Below are positions 10,066-18,877 of a stretch of DNA of 64,000 nt, piece after piece. This DNA comes from Verrucomicrobium spinosum DSM 4136 = JCM 18804 (lineage in GTDB: Bacteria > Verrucomicrobiota > Verrucomicrobiia > Verrucomicrobiales > Verrucomicrobiaceae). The notes under the pieces were generated by a model that did not search any database, was not told where the DNA came from, and saw only the letters and a program-made list of their open reading frames with translations. Position 1 is the first letter of the stretch, and each line of letters opens with the position of its first letter. A program made the position numbers and the translations under genes. Location of the stretch: assembly GCF_000172155.1 (NCBI RefSeq), contig NZ_ABIZ01000001.1, positions 7,225,105 to 7,289,104 on the forward strand, given 5' to 3'.

Positions 10066-10136
10066 TCCTTCACCCCGTTTCCACACTGCCAGCCTCCTCT
10101 TTCATCCATTCCCCGCCCCCCTGACCTTGCCCCACC

Positions 10137-11201
10137 ATGGAAGAACGCGATAGAAAATCTGAATTGCTCGTCGGGCTGTTCCTGTTCGTAGGCATGCTGT
10201 TGCTCGCCTATTTGATCCTGCAGTTTGGCAGTGTGCGGGAGCTCTTCAGGCCGACGTACCCCCTGACGGTGGAGTTGGCCGATGGCACGGGCATCCGCGA
10301 AGCCACGCCGGTGATGCTGGGAGGCTCCCGCGTGGGCAAGGTGACGGAGAAGCCCACCCTCAATGCCGCCCAAAACGGGGTCATCATCTCCCTGCAGTTG
10401 TACCAGGACACAAAGATTGGCTCGGACGCCAAGTTCGGCATTGGCACCTCCGGCCTGCTGGGTGACTCGTTCATCGAGATCAAGCCGAGCGGGAAGACGC
10501 CCGCGACCTTCATCGAACCCGGAGCTCACATCAAAGGGGAGGTTTCCGCCGGGCTCGCCGGACTCCAGAACTCCGCCGAGCAGATCGCAAACAAGGTGGA
10601 TGTGGCCCTCGAGGACATCCGGCTGGCCGTGGCGGACCTGCGAGTCTCGCTGAAGCGCGTCAATGAAGGCGCTTTTTCGGAGAAGGGCATGTCTGATGTG
10701 AAGGACTCGTTCGCGAAGTTCAACAACATCGTGACCCGCCTGGATGAGAAGACTCTGAACGAAGAGACCAGCCAGAACGTGAAAGATGCTGTGCACAGTT
10801 TTAAAGAAGCCGCCAAAGCCCTGGAGGAAGCCGTGAAGAAGCTCCAGCCCGCCTTTGCAAAGCTGGACGGCGTGGTGACCAAGATCGATGGTGTCGTCAC
10901 GAAGGCTGATACCGTCATGGGCAGTGCCGATGGAGCCATGAAGTCCATTGACGAAAGCGCCGACGCAATCGGCAAAGTCGCCACGGACCTTCGCCGCGGC
11001 GAAGGCTTGCTGCCCGCATTAATCAACGATTCAGCGCTCAAGACTGACTTCAAGAACCTGATCTCCAACATGCGCCAACGGGGCATCTTGTTCTACAAGG
11101 ACAAGTCCGACCCCGGTGCCAGCCCACCTCTGGCTCCCACTCAAAAGTCCCGCTCAGGCTCATCACGCCCCAATCCGCCTCTGGGCGGTCGGGGTCGCTG
11201 A
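10137..11201 (+). CDS. mlaD: MlaD/MCE-domain lipid-transport protein
   Basis: Membrane-anchored periplasmic substrate-binding subunit of the Mla system. The 354 residues show a short cytoplasmic head, one helix near 13-31, an MCE domain near 40-120 (LTVELADGTGIREATPVMLG...GLLGDSFIEI), and then a long helical tail to about 320. The tail contains a short repeated stretch (KLDGVVTKIDGVVTKADTV). The C-terminus is Pro/Arg/Gly-rich and probably disordered. E. coli MlaD is 183 residues, so the tail is long; such tails resemble those of PqiB/YebT-like or plastid TGD2-like members. It is the last gene of the mlaEFD run. Confidence 0.93.
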   Translation: MEERDRKSELLVGLFLFVGMLLLAYLILQFGSVRELFRPTYPLTVELADGTGIREATPVMLGGSRVGKVTEKPTLNAAQNGVIISLQLYQDTKIGSDAKFGIGTSGLLGDSFIEIKPSGKTPATFIEPGAHIKGEVSAGLAGLQNSAEQIANKVDVALEDIRLAVADLRVSLKRVNEGAFSEKGMSDVKDSFAKFNNIVTRLDEKTLNEETSQNVKDAVHSFKEAAKALEEAVKKLQPAFAKLDGVVTKIDGVVTKADTVMGSADGAMKSIDESADAIGKVATDLRRGEGLLPALINDSALKTDFKNLISNMRQRGILFYKDKSDPGASPPLAPTQKSRSGSSRPNPPLGGRGR

Positions 11202-11388
11202 GATCAAAATGGGCTGGGAGGACCGGTCATCAGGCGGGCGTTGTTTGTTACCTGTGGTAATGCGGTTGGCGAAATTGCATTTGCATTTCGAATAACAAAT
11301 AACGAATAACCGCTCTCGCCCACCCATTCTCTTGCGCCAGCGGCAGGGTGGACGAAGATTGCTCCACCTCTTTCCCTTTTCTCCCTGG

Positions 11389-12432
11389 ATGCCTGTCCCT
11401 TGGTCCATCCGGCTTGTCCGGACCCTTTTTCTTACGGTAGCAGTTCTCATCGGTGCCACCATCGCGCTGGGCTTTCAGCAGCCCGCCTGGCTGGGGATTG
11501 TGTGCGGACTCATCGCGGGCGGATTCTTTGTGCTCGTGGACTCCTTGCTGGCTCAGTTCAGCTTTCGGGAATTCTCGTTCAGCGTTTTCGGTCTGCTTGT
11601 GGGCATGTTCTGCGCCTTCCTGATCACCAAGATCGGTCTGTTCGACCTGCCGTGGTTTCGCAATCTCGATGTTTCCACGGACTCCATTCGGAGCATCGTG
11701 GAAATCTGTCTCTACAGCATCTTCGGATTTCTGGGCATGAGTCTGGCCCTCCGCAGCGATCGCGATCAGTTTTCCTTCATCATTCCCTACGTACGCTTCC
11801 GCCGTGACGCCTCTGAAGGCGAGCCGATGCTGCTGGACAGCAATGTCATCATCGATGGCCGCATTCCCAAAGTTTTCGCCACTGGCTTTCTCAGCGGACG
11901 CTTTGTGATCCCCCGATTCGTGCTGGATGAGCTACAGCGTCTGGCCGACTCCCGGGAGCCGCTGAAAAGCGCACGTGGGAAACGTGGGCTGGACTGCGTG
12001 CAGGCCATGCGGGAGGCCCATGGCATCGAACTCACGATTCATGAAGATCCTCTACACGAGAACCAGCCTGTGGATACCCGGCTGGTCACCCTGGCCCGCG
12101 AGCTGAATGCCCGGCTCCTTACCAATGACGTAAATCTGGGCAAGGTGGCCTCTGTCCGGAGCGTGACCGTGCTGAACTTCAACGATCTTGCACGGGCCCT
12201 ACAGCCGGAGGTCGCCACGGGGGATGAGTTTGACCTCAGCCTCGTCAAACCAGGCAAGGACAAGCATCAGGCAGTGGGCTATCTGCCCGATGGGGCCATG
12301 ATCGTGGTCAATCACGCCTCTCAATTCCTGGGGGAAACCGTGCCCATCGTGGTAAGCGGCACCCTCCAAACGTCCGCAGGCAGATTGATCTTTGCGGAGC
12401 TTCGATCCGCTGACACCTCAGTGGAACGTTGA
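11389..12432 (+). CDS. PIN/TRAM-domain membrane protein (YacL-like)
   Basis: Probable membrane-bound nuclease of the PilT/PIN-TRAM family. About 347 residues: four N-terminal membrane helices (about 8-110), then a PIN domain opening with LLDSNVIIDGRI near 145. Its acidic residues in DSNVIIDGR, VLDELQ and LLTNDVNL match PIN metal ligands. A C-terminal TRAM-like beta domain follows (about 285-345, EFDLSLVKPGKDKHQAVGYL). The order matches Bacillus YacL. The ATG at 11389 directly precedes the first helix; the frame is open for 19 more codons upstream but those residues look non-coding. Its cellular role is unproven; it may act in RNA processing. Confidence 0.9.
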   Translation: MPVPWSIRLVRTLFLTVAVLIGATIALGFQQPAWLGIVCGLIAGGFFVLVDSLLAQFSFREFSFSVFGLLVGMFCAFLITKIGLFDLPWFRNLDVSTDSIRSIVEICLYSIFGFLGMSLALRSDRDQFSFIIPYVRFRRDASEGEPMLLDSNVIIDGRIPKVFATGFLSGRFVIPRFVLDELQRLADSREPLKSARGKRGLDCVQAMREAHGIELTIHEDPLHENQPVDTRLVTLARELNARLLTNDVNLGKVASVRSVTVLNFNDLARALQPEVATGDEFDLSLVKPGKDKHQAVGYLPDGAMIVVNHASQFLGETVPIVVSGTLQTSAGRLIFAELRSADTSVER

Positions 12433-12450
12433 TCGATCCCTGATCCGCCC

Positions 12451-13314
12451 ATGCACTCCGCTCGACGCTGCTGGTTCCGAGGGCTGACGTTGGCGGCATT
12501 GCTCTCCGCCACCCAGTGCAACAAGGAAAAACCGCCCGGGGCGCTGGATCGCTCCGGCTATCATGTGCGCGGCAGCAAGGTTTACTTCCTGCCCAACTGG
12601 ACCAGCCGCGCCTGGGAAATCCCCGAGGTGGAACTGGCCACCTTTGAATTTCCCCTGCCGAAAGGCACCGAAACGGACTACGCGAGAGACAGGCAATCCG
12701 TGTACTGGCGGGGAAACAAGATCTCGGGCGTGGACCCGAAGACCTTTGAGATCCTGGACTCAGGGTATGCGCACGACGCCTCAAACGTCTATCGCAACGG
12801 GACCCTGATCTGCGATGATGCCGCCCACTTCGAGATGGTGAGCGGCAACTTCGTCAAGAACAGCCACACCGTCTACGCCCTCTACCCGGCGACAACGCCG
12901 GTTTCCCATGACCCTGCCAACTTTCGCGAGATCTCCGCTCAGGATGGCTACAGCTTCTGCGCTGATCTCGCACAAGTGTTTGTGAACGGGAATACGATCC
13001 CCGGAGCCCATCCCGCGACCTTCCGGGTCCTGCAAGGCGGTTACACCCAGGATGCTGGGCAGAGCTTCTACTTTGACAAGCCCATGCCGGAAGGGACCGA
13101 GATCGAGTCCCTGGAGATCCTGGCGGGAGCCTACGCAAAGGACGCGGCGCGCGTCTATCACCTGGGTCAGGTGGTGGCAGGAGCAGATCCCGCCACCTTC
13201 ATCGTCACTGATGACAAGTTTCAGCGTGCCAGAGATGCCCACCAGGAATACGAGCAGGGCCAACGCAAACCCAGGCCTGCCCCACCAGAACCACCTCCGC
13301 AAAGGGGTCAGTAA
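12451..13314 (+). CDS. DKNYY-type repeat protein, secreted
   Basis: Exported protein of 287 residues built of repeated units like YARDRQSVYW, YAHDASNVYRNG, YTQDAGQSFYFD and YAKDAARVYHLG. This is the Tyr/Asp pattern of the DKNYY repeat family, which has no known function. The N-terminus has a basic stretch and a hydrophobic core ending near ATQCN; the Cys suggests a lipoprotein, but Gln before Cys is not a good lipobox. The C-terminus is Pro-rich. It begins 18 bp after the YacL-like gene on the same strand and may share its transcript. Confidence 0.85.
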   Translation: MHSARRCWFRGLTLAALLSATQCNKEKPPGALDRSGYHVRGSKVYFLPNWTSRAWEIPEVELATFEFPLPKGTETDYARDRQSVYWRGNKISGVDPKTFEILDSGYAHDASNVYRNGTLICDDAAHFEMVSGNFVKNSHTVYALYPATTPVSHDPANFREISAQDGYSFCADLAQVFVNGNTIPGAHPATFRVLQGGYTQDAGQSFYFDKPMPEGTEIESLEILAGAYAKDAARVYHLGQVVAGADPATFIVTDDKFQRARDAHQEYEQGQRKPRPAPPEPPPQRGQ

Positions 13315-13388
13315 GCCCCTTGTTTTATAGCACAGCGCAGAAGGGCACACCGTATGAATAGCCGTCACCCCATCTCAGCAGATCCATC

Positions 13389-13961
13389 ATGAAAGTCCTC
13401 CTGAATGTCCTGCTCTGCCTTCTCGTCCCGGTCAGCCTCACCCTTGGCCAGGACAAGCCCCTTGAACTTGCCGATGTGGAGGGCAATCCCCACCAGCCGC
13501 TGAAGGTGGGGGATGGGAAGAAGGCGGTGGTGCTGCTCTTTGTCTCACCCTACTGCCCCACTGCGGGAAAGTTTCTCCCCGAGTTCAACCGCATCGCTGC
13601 CGAGCAGTCTCAGTCGTTTTCCTTTTACCTCGTGCATTCCGATCCTGAGACCAAGGCGACCGATGCCTACAAGCAGGCCGTCCTGAACGAGGTGAAGTCC
13701 ACCGTGCTGCTCGACAAGGACCAGGCTCTGGCGAAGAAGCTGAATGCCCGCATCACGCCGGAGTGCGTGGTGCTGAACCCCGCGGCCGAGGTGGTTTATC
13801 AGGGGCGCATGAACGACCTCTACCTGGCCCCTACCAAACGCCAGCGTCAGGCCACGACCAAGGAACTCAGCGATGCGCTGGAGGCGATCGCCGCTGGCAA
13901 ACCGGTGGCCACGCCGCGTACAGAAGCGGTGGGCTGCAAGATTGGGGGGCTGGCTCCCTGA
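13389..13961 (+). CDS. Exported thioredoxin-fold (redoxin) protein
   Basis: Secreted protein of 190 residues with a signal peptide (about 1-20) and a redoxin/AhpC-TSA-like domain. The active-site loop reads VSPYCPTAGKF with one Cys (about 56) in place of a CxxC pair, so it is not a standard disulfide reductase. A second Cys in TPECVVL (about 126) and a third near the C-terminus could be resolving residues. The cis-Pro expected before the third strand is seen in ITPECV. It may act as a peroxiredoxin-like or Cys-based sensor protein in the periplasm. There is no clear operon partner. Confidence 0.83.
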   Translation: MKVLLNVLLCLLVPVSLTLGQDKPLELADVEGNPHQPLKVGDGKKAVVLLFVSPYCPTAGKFLPEFNRIAAEQSQSFSFYLVHSDPETKATDAYKQAVLNEVKSTVLLDKDQALAKKLNARITPECVVLNPAAEVVYQGRMNDLYLAPTKRQRQATTKELSDALEAIAAGKPVATPRTEAVGCKIGGLAP

Positions 13962-14039
13962 GGAGAACGGACCAACCGCTCGCGTTCTGGGGTGGATGCC
14001 AAGGAACCAGCCTTGAGGCGGCCGCCCCAGATCGAAGCT

Positions 14040-14056
14040 GATCCCCAGCGGGGATC
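14040..14056. repeat. Perfect 7-bp hairpin GATCCCC-AGC-GGGGATC
   Basis: Both arms match fully with a 3-base loop. It lies about 80 bp past the redoxin gene. A T-run is absent, so termination here would not be of the standard intrinsic kind. Confidence 0.4.
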
Positions 14057-14067
14057 TCTAACACAGC

Positions 14068-14104
14068 CCAACATTGGACGAGCCCTAAGCGAGTCAACGT
14101 TGGG
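14068..14104. repeat. 10-bp inverted repeat, one mismatch
   Basis: CCCAACATTG is mirrored by CAACGTTGGG across 17 bases. It forms a pair with the hairpin just upstream and may be a protein-binding dyad or part of a dispersed repeat. Confidence 0.35.
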
Positions 14105-14464
14105 TATCTCCCAGGACGATGATCAGGTGGGAAAGCCGACTGCATCTGCTTTCTCCCCACCGCCATCAACACCCCCACGTCAGTTGGACCTGATGTCTTG
14201 TGTTGCCTGACGTTCGCGGCAAGATGCCGCAAACAGCACACAGGATGCGTGCGCTCCCCGAGCTTCACAACCCCAGGTTCCTTGGCAGGTCACAAGCTCG
14301 CTCCTCCAGCCCCCCCTGATGCCCCTCCGCCTCAAAATTCCGGTCACGTCGGACCAGGTGTTCGACAACCAATGGAGACTCTGTGCGCCCTGACAGCACG
14401 GAGAGAGCGCATGCGCCATTGCGCCCACCCTGTTCCTGAGTCAGAATTGCGACCCTGATTGTCC

Positions 14465-15736
14465 ATGAACCCACCTGAATCTTCCGAGCACCCCTGGGAT
14501 GTTGTCATCATTGGCGGAGGTCCCGCAGGATCTTCTGCCGCCACCACCCTGGCCCAGGCCGGACGCAAGGTGCTGGTGCTCGAGAAAGAGAAGTTTCCTC
14601 GCTTCCACATCGGCGAATCCCTCCTGCCCTACAACCGGCAGGTGTACGAAGAGCTCGGCGTGTGGGAAAAGATCTCCCAGGCAGGCTTCATGCGCAAAAA
14701 GGGTGCCCAGTTCCTGCTCGGCGATGGCACGCGCAAGGTGCGGCTGGATTTCTCCAAAGGCTCCTTCACCGAGTTCCCCGAAGCCGTGCAGGTGGAGCGG
14801 GCCAAGTTTGACAACATCCTCCTCACCCACTCCCAGGAGTGCGGCGCGGAGGTGCGGCAGGAATCACTGGTGCAGGATCTTCAGGTCGATGCCGATGGCG
14901 TCGCAGTGAAGTACCGGGACAAAGAAGGAGCATCCCACCAGGTGAAGGCCAAGTTCCTGATCGACGCCAGCGGCCTGTCCAACTTCACGGCCAACCGCGA
15001 AAATCGCCGCACCTACTACGCAGAGCACAAGAAGATCGCGATCTTCAACCACTTCGCCGGGGTGGACATGCCACAGGGTGAGGAATACGGGGACATCCTC
15101 GTGATCCGCCGGAACAACTCGTGGTTCTGGATGATCCCGCTGGAAGACGACAAGGTGAGCGTGGGGCTGGTGATGGATCGCGGCGACTTCCAGGCGCTTG
15201 GGCAGGAGCCCAGACAGGTGTTCGAGGAGGCCGTACGCACCACCCCCGCCGTGCAGGAGCGTTTCACCAAGGTGGCACCGCCCGCCTCCGTGCATGTGGC
15301 CACCGACTTCTCCTACCGGAACAACTCACTGGTCTCTGATCGCGTAATCCGCGCCGGGGATGCTTCCGGTTTCATCGATCCCGTCTTCTCCAGCGGCGTG
15401 CTGCTTGCCACCACCAGTGGCCGCCAGGCCGGACTGGTGGCGGATGAAGCCATCAAGCTGGGCGAATCCATGACTCCTGCCATGCAGGCGTATGAGACCG
15501 ACACCCGCAACCGCATCGGCCAGTACTGGCAGTTCATCGAGCGCTTCTACACGCAGCCGTTCGCCCAGCTCTTCTTCCAGCCCTCCAACCGCTTTAAGAT
15601 GATGTGCTCCATCAATGCGGTTCTGGCGGGATGCACCCGGTTGCCTTTCCATGTCCGGATGCGCCTGCGCCTGTTCTTCGGCCTGGTATGGCTGCACAAG
15701 AAGTTCGGCATCGCGGAACAAATCCCGATCAAATAG
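14465..15736 (+). CDS. FAD-dependent oxidoreductase, halogenase/geranylgeranyl-reductase-like
   Basis: Flavoprotein monooxygenase of 423 residues. The Rossmann motif is VVIIGGGPAGSSAA near 14, followed by the conserved KFPRFHIGESLLP segment. WFWMIP (about 222-227) fits the WxWxIP motif of flavin-dependent halogenases, and the GD motif is in RAGDASGFIDPVFSSG. Substrate and reaction cannot be read from the sequence: related proteins include true halogenases, prenyl reductases and hydroxylases. The ATG at 14465 is preferred over TTG 14459. A second flavoprotein gene starts 5 bp after the stop, so the two are very likely co-transcribed. Confidence 0.88.
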   Translation: MNPPESSEHPWDVVIIGGGPAGSSAATTLAQAGRKVLVLEKEKFPRFHIGESLLPYNRQVYEELGVWEKISQAGFMRKKGAQFLLGDGTRKVRLDFSKGSFTEFPEAVQVERAKFDNILLTHSQECGAEVRQESLVQDLQVDADGVAVKYRDKEGASHQVKAKFLIDASGLSNFTANRENRRTYYAEHKKIAIFNHFAGVDMPQGEEYGDILVIRRNNSWFWMIPLEDDKVSVGLVMDRGDFQALGQEPRQVFEEAVRTTPAVQERFTKVAPPASVHVATDFSYRNNSLVSDRVIRAGDASGFIDPVFSSGVLLATTSGRQAGLVADEAIKLGESMTPAMQAYETDTRNRIGQYWQFIERFYTQPFAQLFFQPSNRFKMMCSINAVLAGCTRLPFHVRMRLRLFFGLVWLHKKFGIAEQIPIK

Positions 15737-15741
15737 CGGCA

Positions 15742-16791
15742 GTGAGTGATCTGCGCCCCGTCCTCATCGCCGGCCAGGGGCTGGCGGGCACGGCTGTGGC
15801 CTGGCGGCTCTGGGAGCGGCAGGTGCCGTTCCTCATCGTGGATCCCCAGGCGGAGCAGACCAGTTCGAAGGTCGCTGCCGGGCTGGTAACCCCCATCACC
15901 GGCATGCGGCTGAACTTGAGCTGGCGCATGCCCACCCTGGCCCCGGAGGCAGTCAGGTTCTATGAAAGCATCGAAGGCCGCCTCGGACGAAAGTTCTACC
16001 ATGCCACCCCGCACGTCCGGCTTTTCAAGAACGACCGGGAACTGAAAATCTGGGAGACACGCGCCACCGCGCCCGAACTCCAGCCGTGGCTGGACGCAGC
16101 CCCGCCCTCCCCGCTGGTGGACGAGGCCAGCTTTCACGGTGAGCTGGGCGGCTTCCAGCAGAGAGACTCGGGCTGGCTGGACACGGCCTCCTATTTGGAA
16201 GCCAGCCGCACTTTCTTTGCTGCAGAACAACGGGTGCAAGCGGGCGAGGTGAATGACCAGGATCTGGCCGTGACGGCGGAAGAGCTGACGTGGCAGGGCG
16301 TGGGCTTCTCCCATGTGGTCTTCTGCCGGGGCTGGCAGGAATCAGGCCCCTCACGGTTCTTCCCCTGGCTGGAGTTCGATGCCGCCCGTGGGGTAATCGT
16401 GACCCTGCGCACGGATGTTGTGGAGCACCGCATCCTCAATCGCGGTGCCTGGATGCTGCGACGCCCGGATGGCGCCTGGCGGGCGGGGTCCACGTACGAG
16501 TTTGATTTCAACCGTCCCATCGAGGACTCGGTGGCTGACGTGCGGCGCAAGCTGGAAGGCCTGCTAAAAGCTCCCTATGAAATAACCGCCGCCCAGGCCG
16601 GGGTGCGCCCCATCATCAAGCGAATGCCCGCCGTGGTGGGACGCCACCCTTCCCACGAACGCGTCTGCGTGCTCAATGGCCTCGGATCGAAAGGCGTGCT
16701 GCGCTCCCCCACCATGGCCCGGCTGCTGGTGGAGCATCTGCTGGATGGCAGCCAGCTGGACGCGGAGGTGGATGTGCGCAGTCATCCCTGA
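15742..16791 (+). CDS. DAO-family FAD oxidoreductase, possible MnmC(o)/MnmL-type tRNA enzyme
   Basis: FAD oxidoreductase of about 349 residues with an N-terminal dinucleotide fold (VLIAGQGLAGTAVAWRL) and a SSKVAAGLVTPITG segment typical of a DAO subgroup. GTG 15742, 5 bp after the previous stop, is the natural start; the frame is open further upstream but there overlaps the previous gene. The next gene encodes an MnmM-like tRNA methyltransferase. In E. coli the bifunctional MnmC joins a DAO domain (cmnm5U to nm5U) to a methyltransferase (nm5U to mnm5U). This neighbouring pair could do the same two steps as separate proteins. That role is inference from context; other amine oxidations are possible. 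Confidence 0.82.
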   Translation: MSDLRPVLIAGQGLAGTAVAWRLWERQVPFLIVDPQAEQTSSKVAAGLVTPITGMRLNLSWRMPTLAPEAVRFYESIEGRLGRKFYHATPHVRLFKNDRELKIWETRATAPELQPWLDAAPPSPLVDEASFHGELGGFQQRDSGWLDTASYLEASRTFFAAEQRVQAGEVNDQDLAVTAEELTWQGVGFSHVVFCRGWQESGPSRFFPWLEFDAARGVIVTLRTDVVEHRILNRGAWMLRRPDGAWRAGSTYEFDFNRPIEDSVADVRRKLEGLLKAPYEITAAQAGVRPIIKRMPAVVGRHPSHERVCVLNGLGSKGVLRSPTMARLLVEHLLDGSQLDAEVDVRSHP

Positions 16792-16835
16792 CGGGGTTGA
16801 CAGCGCCCGCCACCGTGAGTCCCGTGACGAGGTCC

Positions 16836-17456
16836 ATGGCCAACGCTCAACGCCCCCACTCCACACCCCTGCCCACCGCCGTGCGCTGGGTGCACGCCAT
16901 CCTGGAACCCCGCCTGCTGCCTGGCGATCTGGTGGTGGACGCGACGGCGGGCAATGGCCATGATACACTCTTTCTCGCACAACGGGTGTTGCCAGAGGGA
17001 CAGGTCTTCGCCTTCGACATTCAGGCTGACGCGATCCAGCAGACAGAGATCCGGCTGCGTGAAGCGGGCGTGGACATGAGCCGTATCACCCTGCATGTGG
17101 CCGGTCATGAGACCCTATCGGCCGCCCTCCCGACCGGAGTCCATCAACGATTGCGGCTCTGCATGTTCAACCTCGGCTACCTGCCCGGTGGCGACAAAGC
17201 GCGCATCACCCAGGTGGAGACCACACTCTCTGCCATTCAGCAGGCAATGGATCTGCTGGAGGAAGATGGCCTGCTCACGGTGGTTGTCTATCCCGGCCAT
17301 GATGGGGGCATGCAGGAAGCAGGGCGTGTCACGGCGATGCTGGAAGCCGCATCACCAGACACCTGGGAGGTTCAGCGCATCGGCTATCTGAACTTCCGCC
17401 CCACCACGCCCTTCTGCCTGGTGGCACGCCGCCGCACTGCGGCCAGGCCGACGTGA
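16836..17456 (+). CDS. MnmM/YtqB-like SAM-dependent methyltransferase
   Basis: Class I methyltransferase of about 206 residues. SAM motif I reads VVDATAGNGHDTLFLA, an exact style match to the YtqB family ('rRNA methylase' in older databases, shown in Bacillus to methylate nm5s2U34 of tRNA). FNLGYLPGGDK and VVVYPGHDGG are other family hallmarks. The frame is open from TTG 16797 with a GTG at 16815; ATG 16836 is chosen as the best start, with low certainty. It is the last of three co-directional genes and faces a NUDIX gene on the other strand. Confidence 0.85.
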   Translation: MANAQRPHSTPLPTAVRWVHAILEPRLLPGDLVVDATAGNGHDTLFLAQRVLPEGQVFAFDIQADAIQQTEIRLREAGVDMSRITLHVAGHETLSAALPTGVHQRLRLCMFNLGYLPGGDKARITQVETTLSAIQQAMDLLEEDGLLTVVVYPGHDGGMQEAGRVTAMLEAASPDTWEVQRIGYLNFRPTTPFCLVARRRTAARPT

Positions 17457-17528
17457 CCCTCTCAGGCGTTAAGACCTGGAGCCAACGGGGGATTCAGGAA
17501 ACAAGCTGACCACGCCAGTTCCCTCTCC

Positions 17529-18131
17529 CTAGTTGAAATAGGCAGGTCCTCCGCCCTGGCGGTTGAAGGCATGGGCCCGCTCGATGTCCTGACGAGCCGC
17601 GCGATGGGGATCCAACTCAGGAAGCGAGGCCATGTCGAAGAACTCAATCTGGCTGCTCTCCAGGTTCGGGGTCGGCTGCCCGCCAATGATCTCGCAGAGG
17701 AAAAACATCTTGTAGATCGTATTGGCATGCCTGGGATATCCGGCGCGATCGCGGTCAATGATGGAGACCAGGGCGGTGGCCTTCACCTCATACCCGGTCT
17801 CTTCCAGACACTCACGTGCCACACCCTCACCCGGGCTCTCATTCACATCGGCCCACCCTCCGGGCAAGGTCCACAAGTTGGACGCGGTCTCCTTGATCAG
17901 GAGCACCTGATCCCCCTGGAAGATGGCTGCCCGCACGTCGAGCTTGGGAGTTGGATAGCCGATCTCGGCCGGCCACGTGAACTCCGGTTGCCGGAGAGGA
18001 GACCGGAGGAGTTCACCCGCTATCTGTCGGAGCCGCAGAAAGCGCTCTCTATCGAAAGCATCCTTGGTATAAGTCAGGCCTGCCTGGGCAATGGCAGCCA
18101 GTTCGCGGGAGATTTCCAAAAGATCCGTCAT
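17529..18131 (-). CDS. NUDIX hydrolase with NUDIX_N-type N-terminus
   Basis: Hydrolase of nucleoside-diphosphate-linked compounds, about 200 residues. The Nudix box is complete (GGWADVNESPGEGVARECLEETGYEV spaced over about 91-116), with the REC-x-EE metal-binding core. The first 60 residues are helical and resemble the N-terminal domain of ADP-ribose pyrophosphatase-like Nudix proteins (SRELAAIAQAGLTY). ATG 18131 is preferred over TTG 18137. It ends 72 bp from the convergent methyltransferase gene. The substrate is not predictable here. Confidence 0.93.
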   Translation of the reverse strand: MTDLLEISRELAAIAQAGLTYTKDAFDRERFLRLRQIAGELLRSPLRQPEFTWPAEIGYPTPKLDVRAAIFQGDQVLLIKETASNLWTLPGGWADVNESPGEGVARECLEETGYEVKATALVSIIDRDRAGYPRHANTIYKMFFLCEIIGGQPTPNLESSQIEFFDMASLPELDPHRAARQDIERAHAFNRQGGGPAYFN

Positions 18132-18294
18132 GACCAAGGATTAAGCACCGCCCGGTGAAGAATAGGTGAACGCACCACGAATTCTTCGCGAATCGTGGCC
18201 CTGAATAAGCTGGCAAAAGGCACGATAGCACCATTGGAAACCCTTCACAGGTCCGACGGAGGCTCGTGTTCCGCCTTGGTGCGACCTGAATCTT

Positions 18295-18732
18295 CTATTT
18301 CCCTTTATCTTCTTCTTCCATTTCCCGAAAGGCCTCTTCGAGAGCCTCATTCAGTTCCTCGATTGTCGCCTTGGCCAACCCAGGGTCCACCTCAGGCTCC
18401 GGCACGGGAGTGGCCTGGCTGGCAAAATCTCCTTTGTTGAAGGCCACGATGTTGCTCATGGCAGATTGGGGAGCGGCTTCCATGAGATGCTGCAAATCCA
18501 CTGGTCCTCCCTCAGATGAGTCCTGGTTCACCTTGGTTTCCATGTTCACGGTGGGGTCAAAGGATTGCAGCGCTTGCAGCCAGCCGCGCACGGAGGACAA
18601 CTCCCGGTCAAAGGTGGATACGACCCTCAACCGTGCATCCACCAACGTGGCCTCGATCCGGGCCAGCTTTTCCTGAAGCAGGCTGTTCACCGGATGCGTG
18701 GGTTGGGAGGCAAGGGCCAACGATGAGGACAT
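18295..18732 (-). CDS. Hypothetical protein with acidic coiled-coil ends (145 aa)
   Basis: No family recognised. It is cytoplasmic, without a signal peptide. Residues about 15-60 form a likely amphipathic helix (QEKLARIEATLVDARLRV), the middle is low-complexity, and the C-terminus is strongly acidic (EELNEALEEAFREMEEEDKG). ATG 18732 is taken as the start because the six residues upstream are read through AT-rich DNA. The 145 bp upstream are AT-rich and could hold its promoter. Confidence 0.65.
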   Translation of the reverse strand: MSSSLALASQPTHPVNSLLQEKLARIEATLVDARLRVVSTFDRELSSVRGWLQALQSFDPTVNMETKVNQDSSEGGPVDLQHLMEAAPQSAMSNIVAFNKGDFASQATPVPEPEVDPGLAKATIEELNEALEEAFREMEEEDKGK

Positions 18733-18877
18733 GATGGAAATTATATACAATTTCCATAATTACACAATTAAAAATGACATTCCACACCTACCGGATTGCC
18801 GTGATTGAGAGCTTCGCAGTCAACATCGCATGGCACACTCAACTTAATTCAATCATCGTCAGCTAGTTGCGCATGCA

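Larger units (their letters stand above)
13962..14464. other. Non-coding gap with inverted repeats
   Basis: About 500 bp with no convincing gene. It holds a perfect hairpin at 14040-14056 and a long imperfect inverted repeat at 14068-14104. The rest shows no recognisable RNA or promoter to me. The promoter of the flavoprotein gene at 14465 is probably in the right part. Confidence 0.5.
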
